Origin: Kosmotogaceae bacterium
Lineage (GTDB): Bacteria > Thermotogota > Thermotogae > Petrotogales > Kosmotogaceae
Direction of reading: 5' to 3'
Assembly (NCBI GenBank): GCA_016933635.1
Contig: JAFGAP010000028.1
Coordinates: 1 to 53,343 of the forward strand
Length of the DNA stretch: 53,343 nucleotides
Shown: positions 26,097 through 34,218 of the stretch, one piece after another
Layout of the letters: the number at the start of each line of letters is the position of its first letter
Numbering within the stretch: position 1 is the stretch's first letter
Made by a program: the position numbers and the translations under genes
Notes under the pieces: generated by a model
The model's input: the letters and a program-made list of their open reading frames with translations, nothing else
Databases searched by the model: none
What the model was told of the DNA's origin: nothing

Positions 26097-26125
26097 ATTA
26101 TAACTCTTTTGACCCGGTCAGTCAA
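26097..26125 (-). promoter_or_regulatory. Strong promoter of rimP-nusA-fur
   Basis: TTGACT (26120-26125) and a perfect TATAAT (26097-26102) lie exactly 17 bases apart on the minus strand, the best consensus match among the gene-start regions I examined apart from the tRNA promoter. Transcription should start near 26090. This gives a leader of about 50-65 bases containing the terminator hairpin. Confidence 0.8.
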
Positions 26126-26134
26126 CGTTGACCG
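26115..26134. promoter_or_regulatory. Palindrome over the -35 box, operator candidate
   Basis: CGGTCA (26115-26120) and TGACCG (26129-26134) form inverted arms, and within them GTCAACGTTGAC (26121-26132) is a perfect 12-base palindrome that covers the -35 box of the rimP-nusA promoter. Such placement suits a repressor site, but no regulator is identified. It does not resemble a Fur box. Confidence 0.4.
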
Positions 26135-26138
26135 TGAT

Positions 26139-27275
26139 TTAGTCTGCTAGCGAGATGTCCTCCCTGGATGCGATAAACCCGGTTAGAATTATTATTGCAA
26201 CGGCTATCAGAAGATTAGTTGCAGTGGGCAAAACAACCATGGGAAAAGTGAAGTCAAGCATTGATATTCCCTGGAGCACCACAAGGAGGGAGGTAGTTGG
26301 GAGGCTTCGACTGAATGATTCTAGCCAATTGGGGAACATCGAGTGAGGTATCAGGATGCCGCTCAGAATCAAGACAGTTGTGACAAGCGATATTGATGTT
26401 AGTTGTGCGCTCCTTGAAGAATTCAGTATTGTCCCTATTAGAAGTCCTAAAGATGTAAACAGGAGAGTGTACACTTCTAATACTGCCACATAAAGAATCA
26501 GATTCGATGCAATTTCGAGTCCAAAGAACCTTCCGGCTGTAATGAAGATCAGAACCTGCACAGTCGAAAATATCAAAAAACTGACTGCTTTTGCAGTTAT
26601 GTAGTTCAACGATCCCACATTTGAGAGTCGAAGAAGATCGATCGCACCGTTCCTCCTGTCTTCATAGATACCCGTAGCAGCCCCTAATGATGTCATGAAC
26701 ATAATCGTTGTTACCAGTACTATAGGAAAGAGAAGTGAAGAAAAGCTGAGCTTCGACTCGGAGATACCTTCAACTGTGAGAGAGGGTGCCACGTAGTTTG
26801 GATCGATTTCCACGGTCTTCATGAATTCAGGATCTGCCACAACAGGAAGGGCTTTGAACTCTCTCAGAACATTGCTCAAGACCTGATAAACGGCAACTGC
26901 AGTCTGCATTGATCCTGGGTTCGGAATGAAAACCAATTCAGAAGGTTGTTGAAACAGAAGCTTGTTCGCAAATCCTCTGGGGATTATGAAGACCCCGTCG
27001 AGTCTTTCGATGACGGAGTCTATCTCCTCTCTATTCGACAGCTGAATTATGTTCTCTCCCTTTAGCATTGACGTTGCGTACTGCACAAAAAAGAGACCTA
27101 TGAAAGTCTTGTCTTCATTTATTATGCCTATTCTAAGGTCGGAATAACCTCCCGTTTCGGAGGTTATAGAAGATATCGCCGCCAGAATAACTGGCAAAAG
27201 GATAAGCGCAAACAGAAAAGCCCTCGACTTAATAATTAGAAGAAGATCGTTCTTAACAAGTCTAAAGAATCTCAA
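26139..27275 (-). CDS. ABC-2 type transporter permease
   Basis: Membrane subunit of an export-type ABC transporter, 378 residues. One membrane segment lies at about 17-37 (SRAFLFALILLPVILAAISS). A large external domain follows (about 40-170) and five membrane segments from about 180 to the end, the arrangement of NatB/YhaP-like permeases. The motif GAATGIYEDRRNGAIDLLRLS, just before the second membrane half, is characteristic. No ATPase gene adjoins it; the orphan-looking ATPase at 10205 is 16 kb away and may or may not serve it. A strong terminator follows. Confidence 0.85.
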   Translation of the reverse strand: MRFFRLVKNDLLLIIKSRAFLFALILLPVILAAISSITSETGGYSDLRIGIINEDKTFIGLFFVQYATSMLKGENIIQLSNREEIDSVIERLDGVFIIPRGFANKLLFQQPSELVFIPNPGSMQTAVAVYQVLSNVLREFKALPVVADPEFMKTVEIDPNYVAPSLTVEGISESKLSFSSLLFPIVLVTTIMFMTSLGAATGIYEDRRNGAIDLLRLSNVGSLNYITAKAVSFLIFSTVQVLIFITAGRFFGLEIASNLILYVAVLEVYTLLFTSLGLLIGTILNSSRSAQLTSISLVTTVLILSGILIPHSMFPNWLESFSRSLPTTSLLVVLQGISMLDFTFPMVVLPTATNLLIAVAIIILTGFIASREDISLAD

Positions 27276-27521
27276 GTAACGTCCCTCTCTTCGCTATTGA
27301 CTTTCTGTGACAATTATAGAGCCCTTTCATTTATTATACTCTATCAATAAATGCAAGACGACAACGCCGTCTTCAAGTAAGATCTGCAGCTGTTGCTCTT
27401 CTTGAGAAAGAATCGTTATCATTGTTATGCTTGTTCAAGCCGTCAGATGGTAGAATCACATTAAGAACTGTTCCCTTGGTTTCTTCGTCAAATCTCAGAT
27501 CACAATGTTGGAGGTGAATAA
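27276..27521. other. Divergent intergenic region without a gene
   Basis: 246 bases separate the divergent ABC-2 permease and secreted-protein genes. Several TATAAT-like boxes face the permease (around 27317-27345), but none has a good -35. The plus strand has a TAGAAT near 27450. A clear GGAGGTG precedes the ATG at 27522. No coding or structured RNA signal is seen. Confidence 0.4.
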
Positions 27522-28856
27522 ATGAAGAGATTTATGGTACTTGTACTCCTGGTTATTGGGGCTTTGTCAGTTGCGACGGTCGACACTTTGGCGGGGCGCC
27601 TTCCAGTTCAAGCGCATACGGTACTTGTAGTTGAAAATCTGGAAAGCAATTACAACGTTTCCAAAAAAACCGTTCTCATGGACATGGTGTTGAATCAGCT
27701 TGCCATAGAGCAGCTGATAGCGCAGTACGTTGAAATGTTGGCTTACAATAACGGTCTTGATCCGAAAGATATATATAAGGCTTTTGATGGAGATCTTGGA
27801 CTTGCTGTCTGGGTAGATTCAGAAGGTACGGATCGTCTTGTAATTGTACTTGGACCAACTGAGAATCCAAAGGCGTTGAAGACGGCCATCGAAAGGCTGC
27901 TTCCGCAGCTTCTGCCATCAGAGGTTGAACTAAACATCGCCGTTGATCAGGAGTACCTCTTCATTGGTGATATTGAGCAATACGCGATTACGGAGAAGGG
28001 ATTTGATCTTTCTCTTGTCACCGAAGATCTAACACCTGGATTTGCTTACTTCTATTCGACGGTGGGAGATGTTGTTCAGAAGGGTTCGCTGTGGAATGAG
28101 GAGGGGATGCTGATTGCTGAGGCTCTTTCAATTCCCATTTCTGAAGAGACAATAGAGAGATTCTCTTCTGCACTTGATGGTGCTTCAGTTGTTGAACTGG
28201 AAGCCGGTTACCACCTTCCGCTCGTCTCAGGGTTTGCAAAGATAAATGATATTTCTTTTCTTTCAGACCTGGATATTGAACAGCTGGGACTTCTTCCTTT
28301 GGATTTGGGAGCGCTCAAGATAGGCAATCAGGATATCACAGAGTTTTCCGAAGAGATGACTGGAGAAATCATGGTAGATGCAAACATTTCAGTTGACGAC
28401 ATATTCGCAAGTCTTATGGGCTCCGAGGGAACTACGTCAGAAGCAACAGACTCGTTAGGATATTCATATGTCCTGAGAGCAGGCTACAGTGGAACAATAG
28501 AAGATCTTAAATCCCGCTTAGAAAAAGCCGATCCGGATCTCAAGATTCTCCTCAATGAAAATAGTCTATTGGTAGAAGAGCAGTATATTTGGATTAGCGA
28601 CGGGTGGCTTTACGTTTCTTCAAGTAACCAGAAGAAGATTACGAAAGAGCTTCAAGAAGGTACAATAATCTCTGATCTAGAAGTATATAATGAGCTGTTG
28701 AGACTCTCTGGATCACATGGTTTTGCCAGGCTTTTCCTGGATTCCGGTTACTTGCTTACTGGATTGATGGGAGTGGAAATAGAGAGTGGGGTTCTAGTGA
28801 ATAGCCAGTATGTAAAAGAGATAGGTGGGATTAGAAGTACATTAGTGATCAAGTAA
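27522..28856 (+). CDS. Hypothetical secreted or periplasmic protein
   Basis: 444 residues with a signal peptide (MKRFMVLVLLVIGALSVAT, residues 1-19) and no membrane segment afterwards. Two parts look related in layout: LGLAVWVDSEGTDRLVIVLGPTENPKALKTAI (about 89-125) and YVLRAGYSGTIEDLKSRLEKADPDLKIL (about 310-345), both a beta pair followed by a helix. The general pattern recalls DUF3352-like bacterial surface proteins, but I do not recognise the family with confidence. The ATG has a perfect GGAGGTG 5 bases upstream. It appears to be a single-gene unit. Confidence 0.8.
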   Translation: MKRFMVLVLLVIGALSVATVDTLAGRLPVQAHTVLVVENLESNYNVSKKTVLMDMVLNQLAIEQLIAQYVEMLAYNNGLDPKDIYKAFDGDLGLAVWVDSEGTDRLVIVLGPTENPKALKTAIERLLPQLLPSEVELNIAVDQEYLFIGDIEQYAITEKGFDLSLVTEDLTPGFAYFYSTVGDVVQKGSLWNEEGMLIAEALSIPISEETIERFSSALDGASVVELEAGYHLPLVSGFAKINDISFLSDLDIEQLGLLPLDLGALKIGNQDITEFSEEMTGEIMVDANISVDDIFASLMGSEGTTSEATDSLGYSYVLRAGYSGTIEDLKSRLEKADPDLKILLNENSLLVEEQYIWISDGWLYVSSSNQKKITKELQEGTIISDLEVYNELLRLSGSHGFARLFLDSGYLLTGLMGVEIESGVLVNSQYVKEIGGIRSTLVIK

Positions 28857-28892
28857 AAAAGAAGCCCCTGCGCCAAGCGGAGTGGCGGGGGC
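28855..28892 (-). terminator. Terminator facing leftward, end of panB-birA transcript
   Basis: GCCCC (28864-28868) plus CGCC (28871-28874) pair with GGCG (28884-28887) plus GGGGC (28888-28892), with a 2-base bulge and a 9-base loop. Only on the minus strand does a T-run follow (TTCTTTTTTAC, complement of 28853-28863). The nearest minus-strand gene is birA, ending 290 bases before it, with rqcP encoded on the opposite strand in between. Confidence 0.6.
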
Positions 28893-28965
28893 AAGAACAT
28901 CTCGATAACATAATTATACCTATTTTCTTCTTATTAGTCAAGTGTATACTCATAGGAGATTTGTT

Positions 28966-29205
28966 TTGCGTATTGACAAATTCTTGAAAATTAACGGGAT
29001 TATCAAACGAAGGGTAATAGCTAAGCAGGCAATTGAAAAAGGATACGTATTTAGAAACAAGATCAGAGCGAAAGCTTCATCAGAAGTTGAGCCTGGAGAT
29101 CTTGTTTCAGTGAATTTTTTCAACAGAGTACTTATAGTAAGGGTGAAAGAAGGATTCGAGTCGGAGATCGTGGAGGAAACTAGAGTAGAATCTCCCCGGA
29201 GTTGA
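28966..29205 (+). CDS. rqcP: S4-domain RNA-binding protein RqcP
   Basis: Small S4-domain protein (79 residues) matching RqcP/YabO, which binds 23S rRNA and tRNA on stalled 50S subunits and supports RqcH-driven C-terminal tailing. The family start RIDKFLKINGIIKRRVIAKQ and the S4 core VFRNKIRAKASSEVEPGDLV are clear. TTG 28966 is chosen because AGGAG lies about 8 bases upstream and the protein then begins MRIDKFLK, as in other RqcP. Its 3' end overlaps the convergent birA by 26 bases, and the minus-strand terminator beyond its 5' end suggests it is fully covered by antisense RNA. Confidence 0.88.
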   Translation: MRIDKFLKINGIIKRRVIAKQAIEKGYVFRNKIRAKASSEVEPGDLVSVNFFNRVLIVRVKEGFESEIVEETRVESPRS

Positions 29206-29908
29206 TTTCGAGTATCGTTCCGTCTTCTGTTTCTAGGCATAAAGATGAGGGAGTGATCCTGCTAATTATACCAGTGGCTTTTTCACCATTAGGTAGGGAT
29301 ACAGTTATTTCATCTTTTTCCGCAAAAGCTAGATATTTCTTCCATCGACGCGTTAGATATCTGTTTTTCCCTCGAATCAGATAGTTTTTTCGAAGGAACT
29401 CAACTCTCTTGAGAACCCTATCGAGAAGTACTTCCAGTGATATGTGCTTTTTCATAACCATTCCCAAACTTATAGCGATCTGACCAATCTCTTCAGGGAT
29501 TTCGTTGTTTACATTTATCCCAGCGCCTACCACGATAGCATTCACCGATGCTCCCAAAAAGATCGCTTCGGTCAAAATACCTGCAACTTTCCTTTTTCCA
29601 ATGAGTACATCGTTTGGCCACTTTATGCCAACTGAATTCAGACCCATCTTAATCATCGTTTCTGCGATAGCTACTGAAACTACTTTTGTATACTCATTGG
29701 GTTCCCTTATCAGTGACGGTTTGAAGACTATTGAGAACCACAACCCGCCCGTGTCGGAGTACCATATACGCTGGTGTCTTCCATAACCCGATGTTTGTGA
29801 GAGAGCCCAAACGACGGTTCCGGAGGGAAGTCTGTCCAGGTTATCCCTGGCGTACCTGTTCGTCGAGTCTATTTCGGAGAATGACACAATGTTTTCGCCT
29901 ACCATCAT
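29180..29908 (-). CDS. birA: Biotin--protein ligase BirA
   Basis: Attaches biotin to acceptor carboxylase or decarboxylase subunits. The catalytic domain shows SQTSGYGRHQRIWYSDTGGL (biotinyl-AMP loop), VGIKWPNDVLIGKRKVAGIL with the catalytic lysine, and VVGAGINVNNEI. A small C-terminal SH3-like domain ends the protein. There is no N-terminal helix-turn-helix, so it is the non-regulatory, group I type. 242 residues is normal. It follows panB by 46 bases on the minus strand. ATG 29908 and 29905 are both possible starts; the ribosome site is weak. Confidence 0.93.
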   Translation of the reverse strand: MMVGENIVSFSEIDSTNRYARDNLDRLPSGTVVWALSQTSGYGRHQRIWYSDTGGLWFSIVFKPSLIREPNEYTKVVSVAIAETMIKMGLNSVGIKWPNDVLIGKRKVAGILTEAIFLGASVNAIVVGAGINVNNEIPEEIGQIAISLGMVMKKHISLEVLLDRVLKRVEFLRKNYLIRGKNRYLTRRWKKYLAFAEKDEITVSLPNGEKATGIISRITPSSLCLETEDGTILEINSGEILL

Positions 29909-29954
29909 TGCCTAAATTTCCTCCATGCAATCCGAGAGAACCTGATAAAAAACG

Positions 29955-30755
29955 TCAAATCTCTTCTGCCCCTTCAAAAGCGTTTTTCTCCTCGGGAAAA
30001 ACGCCAGACTTCACCTCTTTATCAAATTCTCGAAGCGCTGATATGATATTGGATTTCAGATCGGCAAATCTCTTAATGTATCTTGGCCTCGATTCGTCGT
30101 TTATGCCGAGTAGATCATGCCATCGAAGAAACTGCCCGTCGCAATAGCGACCTGAACCCAGACCAATTGTGGGGACAGAAGAGTCCTCTGTAAGTCTTTT
30201 CGCTACATCTTCGACAACCATTTCGAGAAGTATTGCGAAGACGCCAGCCTCTTCTAATTCGTTGACAGACTCAATCAGCCTCTTTATACTCTTTTCGTCT
30301 CTTCCCTGCACAGGATACTCTCCGACTAAACTTGCGTGATGTGGAGTTATCCCTATATGACCCATTACAGGGAACCCTCTGTCAACCAAGTACTTTATGA
30401 GGTCTGCCGTCTCGAAACCGCCTTCAATTTTGACCGCGTTGGCTCCGTGTCTCAAAAAGGAGACCACGTTTTCAACGGCTTTTTCTCTAGAACACTGATA
30501 AGAGCCAAAGGGCATGTCGGCGACAATGAATCCATTCTTCGATCCCCTTCGAACCGACTTCAGTGACCATATCATTTCGTCCATTGTTACCGAAAGGGTG
30601 TCTCTTTTCCCCATCACAAGAGTTCCAAGAGAATCTCCTACCAGAATCATATCCAATCCCGCTTCTTCAGCAAATTTCGCTTCAAAATAGCTGTAGGCAG
30701 AAATCATGGACAGTTTGCTTTGACCCTTCGCCTCAACGATTTCTCTCACATTCAT
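29955..30755 (-). CDS. panB: PanB, 3-methyl-2-oxobutanoate hydroxymethyltransferase
   Basis: First committed step of pantothenate and coenzyme A synthesis, using methylene-tetrahydrofolate or an analogue. Typical blocks are MISAYSYFEAKFAEEAGLDMILVGDSLG, DMPFGSYQ, NAVKIEGG, VMGHIGITPH and IGLGSGRYCDGQFLRWHDLLG. 266 residues is normal. panC and panD are not in the window. ATG 30755 lies 13 bases after an AAGGAG, slightly far. Confidence 0.95.
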   Translation of the reverse strand: MNVREIVEAKGQSKLSMISAYSYFEAKFAEEAGLDMILVGDSLGTLVMGKRDTLSVTMDEMIWSLKSVRRGSKNGFIVADMPFGSYQCSREKAVENVVSFLRHGANAVKIEGGFETADLIKYLVDRGFPVMGHIGITPHHASLVGEYPVQGRDEKSIKRLIESVNELEEAGVFAILLEMVVEDVAKRLTEDSSVPTIGLGSGRYCDGQFLRWHDLLGINDESRPRYIKRFADLKSNIISALREFDKEVKSGVFPEEKNAFEGAEEI

Positions 30756-30980
30756 CCTAATCTCACATCTCCTTTAGAAATGATGGTACCGTGATTTCGC
30801 ACTTTCTTCAAAGAATCAACAGGTGCCAGGAAGTATCTTCTACTTAGATTATACATTTTAGTCCATCGCTAAGAAAATGTACGCAGTTAGAGATGGGTTC
30901 TTTTAGACCGATAATCAAAGATCTCAAGCCTGAGAATAATGAAAAGTTATATAATTGGTTATTCTTAAGAGGAGAGTGCA
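30756..30980. other. Divergent intergenic region panB / rodA-like gene
   Basis: 225 bases. TATAAT boxes occur on the minus strand at 30848-30853 (towards panB) and on the plus strand at 30950-30955 (towards the RodA-like gene), each at a plausible distance from its gene but without a recognisable -35. No gene or conserved RNA structure is visible. Confidence 0.4.
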
Positions 30981-32069
30981 ATGAAGCGAAGAGTTGAGTT
31001 TTTACTTCCGATAATCATGGTTTCTTTGATGATATTTGGACTAGTTGTTCTGTACAGCGCTACTTTCGGCGAAAGGGAGGAGTACCTGTTTGGAAGACAA
31101 TTAGTTTGGGTTCTGCTTTCATGTGCGGTTTTCGTCTTCACTGCATATGTAGTAAAAAAAGAGTTCTGGAAAAGCTTATCTTTCCCGCTTATCCTCATTT
31201 CGACGGTTTCACTCGCGGCAGTTCTATATCTAGATTCTGGTGAAGCTTCAAGAAGGTGGATAGACTTAGGAATAGCGAGTTTTCAGCCATCCGAGCTTGC
31301 TAAATTTTCCTTGATAATTTTCCTTGGGTTTGTCTATTCTAGAGAAGCTAAACACAGGTTCGGTCTTTTTTCGCTGGGTATATTGTTCACTCTTGTTTTT
31401 GTGGGACTCATATATCTAGAACCCGATCTGGGAACTACAATCATTGTGTTGATCATATGGTATTTCATGACATTGATTAGCAAGAGATATGACAGGCTGA
31501 TGATCGCAATGACTGTTCTAATTGCTTTCATGGCTCCCATTGTCTTCATGTTTGGTCTAAAACCGTATCAAAGAGATAGGTTGCTGAGCTTCCTTCGTCC
31601 CGAAGAATATGCTTCCGGAGCCGCGTATAATACGATACAGGCAATAAGAGCCATAGGTTCGGGTGGCATTGAAGGGACGGGATTTCTTCAGGGCACAATG
31701 AACAGATTGGGATATGTTCCGGCAGATCACACGGATTTCGTCTTCTCGGTTCTTGGTGAAGAGTGGGGTTTCATCGGAGCCGTTTTTTTGCTTACACTGT
31801 ATTTGCTCCTTTTGTGGAGGATTTGGTCCATTACAAGAAAAACTGGCAGTGAGTTTGGTAGAATAGTTCTTAGCGGAATATTCGCCGTTTTTGCCTTTCA
31901 CGTTGTTGAAAATGTTGGGATGAATCTTGGGCTCCTGCCTGTTACTGGAATCCCTTTGCCGTTTGTTAGTTACGGTGGATCGTCGTCTATGTTATTCGCG
32001 CTTCAGTTAGGGATTGTGCATAGTTATTCTGTGAAAGAGGTCGAATATGATAAAGAGCAGAGAGAGTAG
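30981..32069 (+). CDS. rodA: RodA/FtsW/SpoVE family peptidoglycan glycosyltransferase
   Basis: Polytopic SEDS-family protein, 362 residues with about 10 membrane segments, that polymerises peptidoglycan glycan strands. Family blocks are visible: RRWIDLGIASFQPSELAKFS, YLEPDLGTTIIV, the loop after the middle of the protein with PADHTDFVFSVLGEEWGF, and the C-terminal TGIPLPFVSYGGSSSML. The absence of a division-gene cluster favours RodA (elongation) over FtsW, but this is not certain. The ATG has AGGAG about 6 bases upstream. It is followed 20 bases later by the histidine-degradation genes. Confidence 0.9.
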   Translation: MKRRVEFLLPIIMVSLMIFGLVVLYSATFGEREEYLFGRQLVWVLLSCAVFVFTAYVVKKEFWKSLSFPLILISTVSLAAVLYLDSGEASRRWIDLGIASFQPSELAKFSLIIFLGFVYSREAKHRFGLFSLGILFTLVFVGLIYLEPDLGTTIIVLIIWYFMTLISKRYDRLMIAMTVLIAFMAPIVFMFGLKPYQRDRLLSFLRPEEYASGAAYNTIQAIRAIGSGGIEGTGFLQGTMNRLGYVPADHTDFVFSVLGEEWGFIGAVFLLTLYLLLLWRIWSITRKTGSEFGRIVLSGIFAVFAFHVVENVGMNLGLLPVTGIPLPFVSYGGSSSMLFALQLGIVHSYSVKEVEYDKEQRE

Positions 32070-32089
32070 TTAATTGTGAGGGGGTACAA

Positions 32090-33004
32090 ATGAGACTTAT
32101 AGAATCAGTCCCAAATTTTAGCGAAGGAAGAAGACTTGACGTTGTTGAACGAATCGTAGAGGAGGCCAAAAAGATTGAGGCCGTCTGGATTCTTGATTAT
32201 TCCAGCGATCCAGATCACAATCGTTCGGTGATCACCATAACCGGTGAACCAGAAGCTGTCGTAACTGCTTTGTTCAACATGACAGTAAAAGCAAAAGAAC
32301 TGATCGATCTTAAAAATCACTCAGGCGAACATCCAAGAATGGGTGCGACTGATGTCATTCCTCTTGTTCCGGTAATGAATGCTACAAAAGAAGAATGCAT
32401 AGCGCTTTCTAAAAGACTTGGACAGAGAATTGGAGAGGAACTTCGGATTCCGGTTTATCTTTACGAGGACTCTGCATCTTCTCCCGAACGAGTCAGCCTT
32501 TCAAACATAAGGAAAGGAGAATTCGAAAACTTCGCTTCAAAGATTGCTACCGAGCAGTGGAGGCCAGATTTCGGCCCATCAGAAATTCATCCCTCTGCCG
32601 GTGTAACGGCTGTGGGTTGCAGGGAATACTTGATTGCCTTCAACGTGAATCTTGGTACTAACAAGATTGAAATTGCAAACAAGATTGCGAAGTCCGTTAG
32701 GCACATAAGCGGAGGATTTCGCTATGTCAAGGCTCTTGGCTTCAAGCTGGAGGACAGAGATATTGTGCAGATTTCAATGAATATGACTAACTATAGAAAG
32801 ACTCCGCTTTTTAGAGTCTTTGAGGTGATAAAATCAGAGGCTGAAAGACATGGAGTTCCTATTGTCGGATCGGAGATAGTTGGATTAACACCACTTCAGG
32901 CGCTTGTGGATGTTGCCGATCACTATTTGAGATTAGAAAAGTTCACAAGCTCTTCTATCCTTGAGAAAAAAGTCCTGGACTTCATTGCAGACAAGGAAAG
33001 GTAA
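32090..33004 (+). CDS. Glutamate formimidoyltransferase
   Basis: Transfers the formimino group from N-formimino-glutamate to tetrahydrofolate, the last step of one histidine degradation route. The sequence MRLIESVPNFSEGRRLDVVE, the DYSSDPDHNRSVIT block, HPRMGATDVIPLVPV and FNVNLGTNKIEIA are typical. 304 residues corresponds to the transferase domain alone; the cyclodeaminase domain of the vertebrate fusion is absent. The next gene, imidazolonepropionase, overlaps by one base, so the two act in one pathway. hutH and hutU are not in the window. Confidence 0.94.
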   Translation: MRLIESVPNFSEGRRLDVVERIVEEAKKIEAVWILDYSSDPDHNRSVITITGEPEAVVTALFNMTVKAKELIDLKNHSGEHPRMGATDVIPLVPVMNATKEECIALSKRLGQRIGEELRIPVYLYEDSASSPERVSLSNIRKGEFENFASKIATEQWRPDFGPSEIHPSAGVTAVGCREYLIAFNVNLGTNKIEIANKIAKSVRHISGGFRYVKALGFKLEDRDIVQISMNMTNYRKTPLFRVFEVIKSEAERHGVPIVGSEIVGLTPLQALVDVADHYLRLEKFTSSSILEKKVLDFIADKER

Positions 33005-34218
33005 TGGTAAGAGCTGACCTTGCAATCTTGAATATCGGGCAGATAGCGTCTCCGAGGAAGGCTGGCCCAATAAGAGGCAAGGATATGTCTTCTCTTGAAA
33101 CACGACGCAATGTGCATATCGCCATCGAGGGAGGGAAGATCTCCTATGTTGGTGAGGAAAACGTAGAGGCCAGTGAGTACATAGACGGAACTGGACTAGT
33201 AGTAATTCCTGGATTTGTGGATAGTCACACTCATATTCCCTTCATAGGTAGCAGAAGCAAAGAGTTTTTGATGCGACTTTCCGGGAAGAGCTACATGGAA
33301 ATAATGAAAGCCGGCGGGGGTATAAGATCAACAGTTAATGAAGTGAGGAAGGCTTCACCTTCTGAATTGGTAGCGGAGTCACTTAGGCATCTTGATTGTA
33401 TGCTTTCCCTTGGAGTGACTACTGTCGAAGGAAAAAGCGGTTACGGTCTTGACAAAGAAAATGAATTGAAGCAGCTGAAGGTTTTGAAGATGCTTGATTC
33501 CATTCATCCAGTTGATCTTGTCCCGACTTTTCTTGGCGCGCACGCTGTTGCCGAGGATCATGAATCATCGGACAGTTTTCTCTACTCGATGGTAGAAATG
33601 CTCGATGATGTGTCAGAATATACAGATACAGTCGACATCTTTTGCGAAAATGGTGTCTTTAGTGAGAATCAGTCCAGGTGGTACTTAAATCGAGCAAAGG
33701 AAAAGGGATTCAAGTTGAAGCTCCACGCCGATGAGCTTTCTGCGTCTGGAGGCGGAAGACTGGCAGTTGAGTTGGGGGCACTTTCGGCAGACCATTTGAT
33801 TTCTGCCGATGATGGGACTCTGGAGCTCTTGTCGAATAGCGATACGGTTGCAACGCTTCTGCCGGGAACTTCCTTTTTTCTTAACGAGGCCTTTGCAAAG
33901 GGGAGGGAGCTCATTGACCTTGGCGCCATAGTTGCACTGGCATCGGACTTTAATCCAGGTTCATGCAATATTTACGATCCCTTTTTAATAATCTTTCTAG
34001 CTGTTTCCCGCTGCGGTTTGTCTGTAGAAGAGGCAATAAACGCGTATACTGTGAACGGTGCTAAAGCCTTGTGTCTTGAGGATAGAAAAGGTAGGATCGA
34101 GGCAGGATTTGATGCCGACCTTGTTCTGATCAAGGCCAATGATTACAGCGAAATAGTCTACAACTTTTCTAGAAACGTTTTAAGGGGAGTAATAAAGAGT
34201 GGAAAAAGGGTAAGATGA
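33004..34218 (+). CDS. hutI: Imidazolonepropionase HutI
   Basis: Zinc- or iron-dependent amidohydrolase that opens imidazolone-propionate to formimino-glutamate in histidine degradation. The metal site HTHIPF lies in GFVDSHTHIPFIGSRSKEF; further ligand histidines appear in FLGAHAVAEDH and KLHADELS, and the late aspartate in ALASDFNPGSC. 404 residues is normal. The ATG overlaps the upstream gene's stop (TAATG). Downstream, rlmH starts in an ATGA overlap, an unrelated gene carried on the same transcript. Confidence 0.94.
   Translation: MVRADLAILNIGQIASPRKAGPIRGKDMSSLETRRNVHIAIEGGKISYVGEENVEASEYIDGTGLVVIPGFVDSHTHIPFIGSRSKEFLMRLSGKSYMEIMKAGGGIRSTVNEVRKASPSELVAESLRHLDCMLSLGVTTVEGKSGYGLDKENELKQLKVLKMLDSIHPVDLVPTFLGAHAVAEDHESSDSFLYSMVEMLDDVSEYTDTVDIFCENGVFSENQSRWYLNRAKEKGFKLKLHADELSASGGGRLAVELGALSADHLISADDGTLELLSNSDTVATLLPGTSFFLNEAFAKGRELIDLGAIVALASDFNPGSCNIYDPFLIIFLAVSRCGLSVEEAINAYTVNGAKALCLEDRKGRIEAGFDADLVLIKANDYSEIVYNFSRNVLRGVIKSGKRVR

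Noticed and set aside
26115-26134. The palindrome over the rimP promoter as the terminator of the ABC-2 permease gene
   Set aside because: No T-run follows it; the hairpin at 26050-26069 with its T-run is the better terminator.
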